A DNA stretch of 64,000 nucleotides from Boswellia sacra (taxonomy: Eukaryota; Streptophyta; Magnoliopsida; Sapindales; Burseraceae): NCBI GenBank assembly GCA_013180625.2, contig SNVD02009732.1, positions 310,001 through 374,000 of the forward strand, written 5' to 3'. Shown piece after piece: positions 38,582 to 49,261 of this stretch. The notes beneath the pieces were generated by a model. The model did not search any database. It was given only the letters and a program-made list of their open reading frames with translations, and had not been told where the DNA came from. Made by a program: the position numbers and the translations under genes. Every line of letters starts with the position of its first letter. Positions within the stretch are counted from its first letter, which is position 1.

Positions 38582-38963
38582 TGTTATGGCCATAACAAAA
38601 TTGGGCCTCAATTAAATCTAATACAGAAAGCCCATTATTAAAGCCCGTTATTTGAGCCTATTATCTGGATCCCACAATGACTCGTCCTGGCTCCTATATA
38701 AACTCTCCGAATTATTACTCAAGATATGCACACTTTTCTGAACTCATTCTCTCTCTAAATTTCCTTTGTTTTTTAGAGCTTCTCTCTCTAGGAAATTCTC
38801 CCAGAAAATTCCGGAGTGCCGGAAACTGACTTGAGCGTCGGAGGGTTTTCGCCAGCACCACCGCCGGCACCCCTGACTATTTTTCTTTGTTCACAGGATT
38901 GGACCCGACGTACAATTCGAGCTCCGACCCGCTTCCCGGCCGTCTGGAAATCGTGCATCAACA
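38582..38963 (+). repeat. 5' LTR of the Tat element
   Basis: Starts TGTTATGGCC, ends CATCAACA, 382 bp. A TATA box, TATATAAA, lies at 38695-38702. The U5-like part carries ACTTGAGCGTCGGAGG followed by TTTTCGCC and a GC-rich end. Confidence 0.96.
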
Positions 38964-38965
38964 GT

Positions 38966-38983
38966 TGGCGCCGTCTGTGGGAA
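38966..38983 (+). other. Primer binding site of the Tat element
   Basis: TGGCGCCGTCTGTGGG begins two bases after the 5' LTR. Beginning with TGG matches the complement of a tRNA CCA end. The TGGCGCCGT start resembles PBSs in related plant gypsy elements; the tRNA identity (Asp-like or other) is not certain. Confidence 0.8.
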
Positions 38984-39038
38984 CGACAATTTAAGCCTCT
39001 TTAGTTGTTGCTCCCATTCAAACGTACTCAAACACGTC

Positions 39039-40900
39039 ATGAGTCACGAATCCCAACAGTCAACCTCCCTAGAGGTTGACGAAGAAATCGAGGTAGAAGC
39101 ACCTCCCTGACGTCGAAGGGTAGATGATACAAGGAGAGCTTTAGTGATATCCTCTGGGGTGGGGCCTAACCCCAGGCAAACCCGACTTTCACTTAGAAGA
39201 CCGAGGAAAGGCAAGACGAGTCGATTGACAATCATGGAACATACCATGCGAAATTTTGGTGAACAAATGAACCGTATGGTGACTATGTTCAACCAAGCAT
39301 TTGGACAAAGTACTCAGCAGGCTGCAAACACTGCTGGAAATAACCCAAGGAGTGCTATGGTAGTACCTAATGTCCCGACAGATGTTGGTGGGCGTCCTGA
39401 CCTAGTCGTCCAGACTACTGGATTACCTGGTCATTCAACCAAACCTTCCCTATCCTATTGTTCAAGGAGGGGATGGTCGCCCAAAGATTCCCTCTCCTTC
39501 GCACATCATATCTGGACAGCAATTAGCAGCAGTAGACCTTCGACACTCTCTAAACAAGAAGCACCATACAAGCGTTGAGCAGGGACCAAGGGGCAGTAAT
39601 GTTGATCAGCCAGCCTATTCTTATCATGGTCCTTACGCTCTAGAAGGTAATTATCAGTCAAAAAGAAATCGGCCCAGCTCACCACCTAGAGTGAAGAATC
39701 ATCGCCAGATATTGTCCCAATGGATGTCTCAGAGGAGGAAACATCAGATAATCATTATGCAGAGTTCAAGCGAGAAATGGATGAAAAAATTCATAAACTA
39801 GAGAAGTTGTTTGAGCGCTCAGGAGGAGAAGAGGATGGTCGTCCACAATGGGAGTCACCCTTTGCTGAAGATATCCTAAGGGAAAGATATCCGTACAGAT
39901 TTCGGATGCCGCAACTTGAGCTTTACCAAGAGACGACGGACCCCCGAGAGCATTTAGACTCTTTTATTTCTCATATAGAGATACAAGGGGTCTCAGGGGG
40001 AATCATGTGTAGAACTTGTTCTCTTACCCTTGGAGGATCAGCTAAGCAATGGTATAGGAGGTTACCAGCCGCATCCATCTCCAGCTTTGATAAGCTTGCT
40101 CATAGTTTCCTCACGCACTTTGGCAATATGAAGACAAGAAGTCGACCAGCACAGAGCCTTCTGTCAATCAAGCAGGGTCGTAATGAATCCCTCCGTGCAT
40201 TTGTGGACAGATATCAGCGGGAGGTTGCCCGAGTGGATCTATTAAATGATGGTTACGCTATGCAAAGTTTGGTTCAAGGAATCAAAGGGGAGCTCCCTCT
40301 AGCATGGGAATTTTCTGTTAACCTCCCTCGCACGTACCAAGAAGCATTGGCAAGGATCTCTAGGCATGCCGATGCAGAGGAAATTTATCAAACCAATTAC
40401 CCTGGGCAGACTCCGGTGACACCTAATTCCTCATGTGCAGATAGACGACCATATGATAATCATAGAAGAGAACCTCATGATAGAAATCGAAGGTCAATTC
40501 CTGATCGACGCTCTGCACGAGATACATTCAGAAATGATCACTTCTTGTTGCAGGGGTCATCCACCCAACCCCGCCAAGAGCATCATGATCGACCTTAGGA
40601 GGAACATCGTACTTTCACGTTACTTAACATGCCACAGCAGGATATCTTGAAGGAAATCAAAGATAAAGGTCTACTTAAAGAACCTGCCCCTTTACGGTCG
40701 AATCCAAAAGCAAGAGATAAGAGAAAGTTTTGTCATTTCCACCAGGCTCATGGTCATAAGACTACAGATTGCTTTGAACTGAGGAGACATATCGAGGGTC
40801 TTATCAAGGATGGCCAGCTACAAGAATACATTTATCGGTCCCCTGGACCATCCAACAAGAATGACAAAGGGAAGGAACCGTTAGAAGAAGTAGCCACAAT
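39039..40900 (+). pseudogene. gag: gag of the Tat element, broken
   Basis: Structural nucleocapsid polyprotein. The frame opens at the ATG at 39039 and is broken by a TGA at 39108-39110, a frameshift near 39430, another near 39700, and a TAG at 40596-40598. The retrotransposon gag core is clear at about 39870-40390, with TDPREHLDSF, LGGSAKQWYRRLP and SLLSIKQGRNESLRAFVDRY. A zinc-knuckle-like CHFHQAHGHKTTDCFEL (about 40735) precedes the protease. An intact family copy would probably read gag and pol in one frame; the boundary near 40900 is approximate. Confidence 0.9.
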
Positions 40901-43900
40901 TTTTGGGGGAATAGTGGTTGGTCCGAGTTCCCAAGCCCGGAGGCACCTAGCCAGGCAAGCAAGATATGACCTCCCTCGCTACGAAGTCAACTTGATAGCC
41001 TCCTCCACCAATGTTGAGAATCACGATATTATCTCTTTTTCATCTCAAGATGTGCAGGGTATCCATCATCCTCATTGTGATGCCTTGGTCCTCACAGTAA
41101 TAGTGGCCAATAAAAGGCTACGAAGAGTATTGATTGACAACGGGAGCTCGACTGACATAATATCATTGGATGCATTTGATCGATTGGGTCTTAACCGTAA
41201 AGATATGAGGGTCATCCAAACTTCCCTGATAGGATTCGCTGGAGGAAAAGTTGTTCCCGAAGGAGTAATTTCGTTACCAGTGACCTTGGGAGAAGGTTCC
41301 CTACAGACAACCAAGATAGTGAACTTTCTCGTAGTAGATCATCCGGGTGTTTATAACGCCATTCTTGAACGGCCATCACTGTACGACTTCAAGGCCGTGA
41401 TGGAGACACCATCATGTCCTGAAATTTTCAACACCCGCAGGGATATGAGAAGTTAGAGGTGAACAACGAACTTCTCGAGAATGCTACAACATGGCTTTCA
41501 AAGAGAAGGCACATAAGCTATGGATGATTCGTGGAGAACCTTCCGAGGGGATGGAAAGTTTGGATTCACGAGACCAAGAAAAAGGGGAGGCTGTAGCTCC
41601 AATAGAAGGGATGGATGACGTCCCTGTCTGTTTGAATAATTCAGAAAAGACAGTGAAGGTGGGTAAGAATCTTCCTTTACCAATCAAAGATAGGTTGATT
41701 GGTTTTCTTCGAGAATACAGAGACGTTTTTACATGGTCTCACGAAGACATGCCCGGCATAGACCCGAGTATAGCTGTCCACCGCCTTAATGTCAACCCTC
41801 AAGCTCAACCCATCCGACAAAAGAGGAGGCACCAAGCCCCAGAGCGTTCAGAGGCGATTGCCTTAGAAGTGGGAAAGCTCTTGACAAGTGGAATCATTCG
41901 AGAAGTAAACTACCCCGAATGGCTCTCTAATGTTGTATTGGTGAAAAAAGCCAATGGGAAATGACTTGTCTGCATCGACTTCAAAGATTTGAACAAGCAT
42001 TGTCCAAAAGACAGTTTTTCACTGTCCAGGATAGATCAACTAGTTGATGCCACAGCTGGCCACCAATTACTGAGCTTCATGGATGCTTATTCTGGTTATA
42101 ACCAGATTCCAATGTATTCGAAGGATGAAGAAAAAACAGCCTTCATCACTGATAGAGGGTTGTACTGTTATCGGATGATGCCTTTCAGACTGAAAAATAC
42201 TGAAGCAACTTATCAACGGTTGGTAAACTCCATGTTTACTCCTCTCCTAGGAAAGACAACGGAAGTTTATGTGGATGATATGCTCACAAAGAGTATGGAC
42301 GCCAGATCCCATGTAGACGACCTCCGAATAACTTTTGACATCCTCTGGAAATACAATATGAAGCTGAATCCCGCCAAATGTGCTTTTGGGGTATCCTCTG
42401 GGAAGTTCTTAGGATTTATTGTCACCCAAAGGGGGATAGAGGCCAATCCTGAGAAAATTCAAGCACTTATGCGGCTTGAGTCTCCTAAAACACCAAAGGA
42501 TATACAAGTTCTCACTGGGCGAGTGGCCGCCTTAAATCGCTTTATTTCTAGGGTGACCGACAAATGTCACCCTTTCTTTAAAGCGTTAAGGAAGTGCAAG
42601 TAGTTTGAATGGACAAATGAGTGTGAGAATGCCTTCCTACAGCTAAAGAAGTACCTAGGTTCTCCTCCTCTCCTCTCCAAACCAATTATGGGGGAACCGC
42701 TCTTTCTGTATCTAGCAGTCTCCGCACGTGCAGTAAGTGTAGCTCTTATCCGTGAAGATCAGGGAATCCAGAGGTCAGTCTATTATGTGAGTAAGGCCTT
42801 GATAGATGTCGAGGGTAGATACCCTCTTATGGAGAAGCTGGCTCTCGCCTTAGTTGTTGCTGCACGAAAGCTTCGCCCATATTCTCAAGCACATACTGTT
42901 ATGGTTCCAACTGATCACCCTTTATGACAAATCCTCTATCGTCCAGAGCTTTCTAGAAGACTTATCAAGTGTTCCATTGAGTTGGAAGAGTTTGACATAC
43001 ACTATATTGCAAGACCATCTATCAAAGGACAAGTAGTCGCTGACTTCATTGCCGAATTTTCAAGTAGTAGAGATAAGGAGGATGAAGAGACCAGTACAGG
43101 GTCAAGTGATCGACCAATGCCAATGAGAATCGATCCGCAGAAGGCATGGGTCTTGTTCGTAGATGAGTCATCTAACAAGATTGGTAGTGGAGCAGGCTTG
43201 ATTCTGTCAACCCCGGATGGAGTAGAGGTGGCTGTGGCTCTACGTTTTAATTTTAAAGTCACTAATAATGTCGCAGAGTATGAAGCTCTCCTTGGAGGAC
43301 TAGGTTGGCAGTTGCCCTGGGGGTAGAAGAGATCGTCATCCATAGCGATTCCCAACTCGTGGTTAACCAAATCCGTGGAGACTATCAGGCAAAAGGCTCT
43401 ACCATGATGGCTTACTTGGGTAGAGTTAACTCCTTTCTGCGCGGTTTTAAAGGTTTTGACATCATAAGAGTCCCGAGGGTGGACAATTCAAAGGATGATA
43501 GTTTAGCTAGAATTGCTTCAGGTATAGACCCCCTTCTACCGACCGCCTCTCACATGGTCATTCTAGAATCTCCAAGTATATCAAAACATGAACTTCCGCC
43601 GGAAAAAACAATGACCATAAACGGTAGCCCATGTTAGATGGACCCTATCATAAAGTTCTTAGAGACAGGGGAACTTCCAGCTAACCGAAATGAGGCGATC
43701 AAGGTAAGGGGGAGAGCATCAAGGTACACTATGGTTAATGGTGTTCTCTACAAAAGAGGGTTCAGCCTTCCTCTTTTAAAATGTCTTCGCCCAGAAGAAG
43801 CTGATTATGTTCTTAGAGAAATCTATGAAGGGATATGTGGTAACCATTCCGGTGGTCGATCTCTAGCTTAAAAGTGTATTAGGCAAGGATACTTTTGGCC

Positions 43901-44870
43901 AACCATGAAAAATGATGCTAAGGCATTTTCAACTAGGTGCGACAAGTGCTAAAAATTTGTCAACATTCCAAGGAAAGCTCCTGAGAACATGACTCCAATG
44001 ATGGCCCCATGGCCGTTCGCCCAATGGGGACTAGACCTTATTGGATCTCTTCCAATGGGTAAAAGACAAATTAAATATGCTGTTGTGGCAATTGATTACT
44101 TCACAAAGTGGGCAGAAGCTGAACCCCTTCCATTGATTACTGAAAAGAAGACCACAGACTTTGTAAAGAAGTCAATTGTCTATAGGTTTGGTATCCCTCA
44201 CACCATCATTACAGACAATGGCAAGCAATTCGATAACTCAAACTTCAGGAACTTCTGTAAAGAGTTGAACATCTCTTTGTGCTTTTCCTCTCCAGCTCAT
44301 CCTCAAGCAAACGGTCAGGTGGAGGCTGTTAACAAAACAATTAAACACCTCCTCAAAACCAAATTAGATGCTAGGAAATGTGCATGACCAGAAGAGCTTC
44401 CACGAGTGCTTTGGGCATACCGAACCACTATCCACACAGCAACAGGAGTAACCCCATACTCCTTAGCGTTTGGCTCAGAAGCAGTCATACCTGTTGAAAT
44501 TGGCTTTCCATCACCTCGTACCGAGGGATATGACGAAGAGCTTAATCATAGAAGCCTTCAACTCAACCTGGATCTTCTTGAGGAGGAAAGGGATCTCACC
44601 AGTATCAAGGTTGCTGCTTACCAAGAGAGGTTTGCTCGATATTTCAACTCTAAGGTTAAGCGCCGATCTTTCCAAAAGGGAGATCTAGTTTTGAGACAAG
44701 TACTACAAAATACTCGAGATCCCACTGATGGAGCATTGGGGCCCAACTGGGAGGGTCCTTATCAAGTCAAGGCAGTCATTCGACCAAGCACCTACAGACT
44801 GGTCACCATGGATGGGAGGTTGCTCCGTCATCCATGGAATATTGAGCACTTAAAGAAGTACTACCCGTAA
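40901..44870 (+). pseudogene. pol: pol of the Tat element (protease, RT, RNase H, second RNase H, integrase), broken
   Basis: Domains in order: aspartic protease (VLIDNGSSTDIIS, about 41128); RT with FMDAYSGYNQ and active-site YVDD (about 42268); RNase H with LEEFDIHYI near its end (about 42980-43030); a second RNase H with FVDESSNKIGSGAG, AEYEALLGG and HSDSQLVVNQIRG (43150-43500); and integrase with ITDNGKQF and ANGQVEAVNK. Breaks: stops at 41962, 42601, 42925, 43635, 43869, 43950 and 44385; frame changes between 41456 and 41491 and near 43310. The integrase zinc motif has also lost its first His (EIYEG). Most stops look like C-to-T or G-to-A changes, as expected of methylated, silenced copies. 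Confidence 0.93.
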
Positions 44871-45258
44871 TCTCTTTGTATATGCAATAACTCCTTCCAG
44901 GAACTTATGCATGTGTAACAACTCCCATAGGGAGACCTATAAAGAGATCATCAATAAAGTGTTCAGTTTATTGTATTTCAAATCGTACATCTTTAAAGCT
45001 CATGTATGATCAAGTTGCAAGAAGATGAAAAGAGTAAAAGAATACAACACCAGAGAAAAAAAATTCTTAGAGTTCTTATTATTTCAAAATTAGTTGAGAA
45101 ATGCCACACATATAGTGCAAGTAAGGACAAATCCTCACCTATAACATTGAACTGAAAGTAAAGACAATAAAAGGTAAAGTCAAGGCTTAGAGAGCAGCCT
45201 TGATATGATTATTCCCTACGAATAAGCATCTACCTAGTTGGAAGAATTCCAACTATCT

Positions 45259-47498
45259 CTAAGAAGTGGCCTCATCATCTCCTTCTTCGTCTGAAGATGA
45301 TGAGGTAGAGTCACCTTGCTTGGCCTCCCAGGCTGCTGTGTCCAATGTCGACTCGTAATCCTCATCTTTAAGGATGAAGCGGTGGAATTGCTCAGGATCA
45401 GAGTTTGCTGTCGGGATAGACTCTGCCACCAAGTTTAACTCTTCAGCTATGGGAGACTGATCAATCTCTGGGTAGCGGTCATGGAACCATTTACGCACCC
45501 CATTGACTCCATCAATATAGGAACGTTCCATAGCTTGCTGGTAGATACGACCCCTACGGAAGTGAGCAACTGCTTTGTCAATCCTACTTTGCTCAGTAAC
45601 AGTCCTTTCCCGAAGCTCTTGACCAAGATCATTGGCCCTTTTATGCTGGATAGCTGCCTCCTTCTTGGCTTCAGACAAGTCAGCTTTCATTCTGCCCATC
45701 TGTTCTTTCATCTCTGCCATCTTTCTCTCCGTTTCAGTTAAATTGTCAAGGCAGACTTGATGTTTCCCCTTCCAGTCGGCAACCTCAGAAGTGAGATGAT
45801 TAACCTCCTTGAGGAGGTTGGTGTTAGTAGATTCTCCTTGAGCTAAGGGTCCTGACGCCTACAGAAAGAAAGAAAAAGAGAGGAAATGAGATAAGGCAAG
45901 TCTTTCAAAAGTATAAAAAAAAAAGGGAGAGAAAAAGGTCTTAGTAAGACCCAACCTGAAGTATGATGCCAATACCGACAACGATCGCATCAAAGTATGT
46001 AAGCTTTACATTCTCGGGAAAGGCATTAGTAGGCATGAAACGTGCAGCACTTTGAGACAATTCACGAAGGTAGTCTCCACATGTCGAGCCACTTTGAAGG
46101 CTCGTACTATCAAAGGTGAAACGCCTAGGTAGCTGAGAGGCTGGGGGTAACTTACTTCCAGTAGGTTTTGAGATTGCTACTTCGTCCACAGGCTGAACAG
46201 AGGTTAACTCATCAGGAATAGACTTCCGTATGGGAATCTCCTTGTGACCACTGGCTCTCCTCTTCAAAGGTCCAAGAGTTGGAGGACTTCCACTCCGTTT
46301 CTTATGGGAAGGACTAGGCCTGTCATGGGTGAAGGGCTTAAGAGGCATCTTGGCTTCAAGTTGGGCAAACTGTTTCTTGGTAGGATGTAAAGGAAATAGA
46401 CCTGCGCAAAAATAAAACTGGTAAGAAAGCAAACACATGCTTGATGAAGTGAGGTAAGATCAGAAAATAATAATCAAGTTTACCTTCCGGAGGAATGAGA
46501 GGTGACAAGCCAAGGCGGATCAATTGCTCCCGGTCAGTGAGGCTATTCACGTTCTTTGAGTCAATGGGTAGCTTGAGTACCTCTTGCAAGTCGTTTCTTT
46601 CTTTTTGAGATAAAAGCGGGCGTTTGGTCCAAGGAGCTGTAATAAAAACAGAAAAGAATATCAGTTGATCAAGAGTTTTCATAATGAAAATAGATAAGGT
46701 ATCACCATAATATGGTACCGCAGAAACCAAAACGCCTCCTAATCCTCAACTTCTCCCCCTTTGGACGGGCACCTTCTTGATACTTCCAACTGCCACCACA
46801 CCAGAATTGTTTATACTTCCATTCTTTCACATGTGAGGGAATGCCAAAAAGGCGGTTGGGGTCATCCGTCTTCCCCCGCTGGGATATGTAATAGTAACCT
46901 ATTTTCTCTCCGTTCGGTGGGTGAATGGCAAAAATGTACTTAACATGGTTGGTGGTAGGATCACCAAGACCTGCGCTTCTGAATAAACTTTGAAATGCTA
47001 TCAGAAGTCTCCATCCATTGGCCGACAATTGGGTAGGGGCAATGCCTATAGCATCGAGCATCCGTCGAACATAATTGTCAAAAGGCACCCGGAGACCAGC
47101 TCTCAGTAGCTCTAAGCTTAAGCCAATGACACCTCGTGGTGGCCTACTCCACCGATCACCTTTCCTTGGAAGAAATAGGATAACTAAATCCGGGATAAGG
47201 AAATGAGCTCTATATATTTTTAATCGATCACCCGGGAGTTGATTATCAATATGGTCAGCCTCCCACCACTTTTTAACTTCAGGTTCACTATCTGAGGTAG
47301 CGGAGGATGACCAGTCGCTCTCCCCCTCAGCATCCACTACCTTGTGATTAACAATAGCTCACGATCCTGACCGAAAAAATTCTGATAAAACTCATTGACC
47401 TCTTTACGGTTAGTCGCATGATCCTTATTCCTTGCAGACTGGGTTTGATGACTTGGTTCCCCCCGTAGCACTGTCACAGTAGTCTTAATTCTAGCCAT
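45259..47498 (-). CDS. Reverse-strand spliced gene in the 3' region of the Tat element (Transposase_28/aORF-like)
   Basis: Predicted minus-strand exons: 47498-46719, 46636-46484, 46401-45956 and 45858-45259. All three coding introns are GT-AG and phases match. The ATG at 47498 follows an acceptor directly (TTTAACTGTGCAG|ATG). Exon 1 encodes a globular domain with LRAGLRVPFDNYVRRML, GIAPTQLSANGWRLLIAFQ and YYISQRG, resembling Pfam 'putative gypsy type transposon' (Transposase_28) proteins. Later exons are Pro/Ser/Lys-rich, then a long Glu/Lys/Arg coiled-coil-like stretch ending in an acidic tail (SSSSDEEGDDEA). One apparent frameshift lies near 47340; no stop interrupts the exons. Antisense extra ORFs are known in some Tat elements such as maize Grande. 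Function unknown. Confidence 0.7.
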
Positions 47499-47689
47499 CT
47501 GCACAGTTAAAGAGGAGACGTTAGTCATCAAACCAAGTCTACTAAGGAAGGGAAGAGATGAAAGAAAAGAAATGCTAGGGGACTATATTAAAAATTTTCC
47601 AAAATAGCCCTTGAAAAAAATTTTTGCCCATGAAAAGGAAAATCTCACGTTGGTCCTGGAGTATATAGTTGGTTTTCCTTAAAAAAAAA

Positions 47690-47975
47690 AAAAGTTTCAA
47701 AATTCGCGGAGACACCCCCGCGTTAAAAAAACAAAGTTTCAAAATTCCCGGAAACACCCTCGCGACTAAAAAATGAAGTTTTCAAAATTCGCAGAAACAC
47801 CCCCGCATTAACAAACGAAGTTCCCAAAATTTACAGAAACACCCCCGCGGTTAAAAAACGAAGCTTCCAAAATTTACGGAGACACCCCCACGACTAAAAA
47901 ACAAAGTTTCAAAAAAATTGCTGAAACATCCCCGCAATTATTTAAATTTCTTCAGAGACGTCCCTGCAAGTTACG
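47690..47975. repeat. 42-43-bp minisatellite, six to seven diverged copies
   Basis: AAGTTTCAAAATT-like starts recur at 47691, 47733, 47776, 47818, 47861 and 47903, each followed by GAAACACCCCCGC or a variant and an A-rich tail. Within the Tat element, upstream of the reverse-strand gene. Confidence 0.9.
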
Positions 47976-48003
47976 TAACCTCCGCATGCCGCATGCAGCG
48001 TGC

Positions 48004-48330
48004 CCAGCGCCTTGCCGGCTCGCCCCCGCGCGTCCAGCGCCTCGCCGGCTCGCCCCCGCGCGCCCAGCTCCTCGCGAGCTCGCCACCGCGCACCCAGCGC
48101 CCCGCCGGCTCGCCCCCGCACGCCCAGCGTCTCGCGCGCTCGCCCTTGCGCACCCAGCCCTCACGAGCTCGCCCATGCGCACGCAGCCCTCGCCAGCTCG
48201 CCCATGCGCACCCAGCCCGCGCTGCTCACCCCTGCCCGCATAGCAGCTCGCCCTTGCGAGTTTGCTGCGCACACAGCTCGCCCACGCGAGCTTGCTCTCC
48301 CTTCGCGCGGAACTAGCCCCTCGCGGGCTC
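48004..48330. repeat. GC-rich 30-bp minisatellite
   Basis: CCAGC starts recur exactly 30 bases apart at 48004, 48034, 48064, 48094, 48124 and 48154, then degenerate with 28-29-base steps. Units share GCTCGCCC and GCGCAC blocks. GC content is far above the rest of the window. All six frames give low-complexity Pro/Ala/Arg/Gly translations, so long frames here are not genes. Confidence 0.93.
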
Positions 48331-48572
48331 TCCCTTTGGCAGGTTTCGGTAAGTGTTTTTCTGGTTAGTATTTTCAGCCTACCGAGTTCATTGTTGCATG
48401 TTAAAATGCTACATGAACGTCCTACCCGCCCTCTTTTACGTATGTTTTATAATACAAAGCATACAAATTAATTTTAACCATGCAAAAAAAGAAAAAAAAA
48501 ACAGCACACAACCACAAAAAATTAAGCCTAATCCATGCATTCTAAAGTATACACAAGAAAGAGGGGCTTACT

Positions 48573-48724
48573 TGTGGCGGTTGGAAAAATTTGCTTGCCC
48601 TGGAAAGTTCTTGCTCGGATCGGAGAATTCTATTTGCTTGGATCGCCTACACTGCTTGCCTCCAAAGTGCTCCCTCCTATTTTTGAGCAAACCCTACTCC
48701 CCAACACTTGTTATCTTATATATG
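48573..48724 (-). promoter_or_regulatory. Candidate promoter and leader exon of the reverse-strand gene
   Basis: On the minus strand CATATATAA (48724-48716) is a TATA candidate. About 120 bases further, CACAA|GTAAGC (48572/48571) is a good donor. Paired with the acceptor just before the ATG at 47498, it predicts a leader intron of about 1.07 kb that contains both minisatellites. Inferred from signals only. Confidence 0.45.
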
Positions 48725-48855
48725 GCACCGATTTAGGGTTTAAGCCACACTAAGCATGCATATGTAATAAATTACATCTTTGGGCCGGCCCCCTAATACA
48801 TTTAATTTATAGCCCTGAATAACTAAATCGTCCCTACGTCGACCCATTAGTCGAT

Positions 48856-48874
48856 TTGGGCCTGGGGGGACTAC
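48856..48874 (+). other. Polypurine tract region of the Tat element
   Basis: GGGCCTGGGGGGACTAC directly precedes the 3' LTR. The GGGGGGA core is the expected plus-strand priming purine run. Confidence 0.75.
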
Positions 48875-49256
48875 TGTTATAGCCATAACAAAATTGAGCC
48901 TCAATTAAATCTAATACAGAAAGCCCATTACTAAAGCCCGTTATTTGGGCCTATTATCTGAGTCCCACAATGACTCATCCTGGCTCCTATATAAACCCTC
49001 CGAATTATTACTCAAGGTATGCACACTTTTCTGAACTCATTCTCTTTCTAAATTTCCTTTGCTTTTGAGAGCTTCTCTCTCTAGCAAATTCTCCCAGAAA
49101 ATTTCGGAGTGCCGGAAACTGACTTGAGCGTCGGAAGGTTTTCGCCGACACCACCGCCGGCACCCCTGACTATTTTTCTTTGTTCACAGGATTGGACCCG
49201 ACGTACAATTCGAGCTCCGACCCGCTTCCCGGCCGTCTGGAAATCATACATCAACA
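48875..49256 (+). repeat. 3' LTR of the Tat element
   Basis: Starts TGTTATAGCC, ends CATCAACA, 382 bp, colinear with the 5' LTR without indels. About 19 substitutions by eye. Confidence 0.96.
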
Positions 49257-49261
49257 ATTTT

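Larger units (their letters stand above)
38582..49256 (+). mobile_element. Full-length Ty3/gypsy LTR retrotransposon, Tat lineage, coding region decayed
   Basis: Two 382-bp LTRs bound a 10.7-kb element. ATTTT occurs directly before and after it as target duplication (38577-38581 and 49257-49261). Order inside: LTR, PBS, gag, protease, RT, RNase H, second RNase H, integrase, a long 3' region with a reverse-strand gene and two minisatellites, polypurine tract, LTR. RT-RH-IN order makes it gypsy; the second RNase H and the long 3' region place it in the Tat group. By eye the LTRs differ at about 19 sites (about 5%), 17 of them transitions, implying insertion about two million years ago at commonly used plant rates. 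Gag-pol holds at least nine stops and several frameshifts, so it is not autonomous. Confidence 0.95.

Noticed and set aside
47918..48368. Long overlapping frames rich in Pro, Ala, Arg and Ser on both strands
   Set aside because: They are translations of the GC-rich 30-bp minisatellite; all frames stay open because of base composition.
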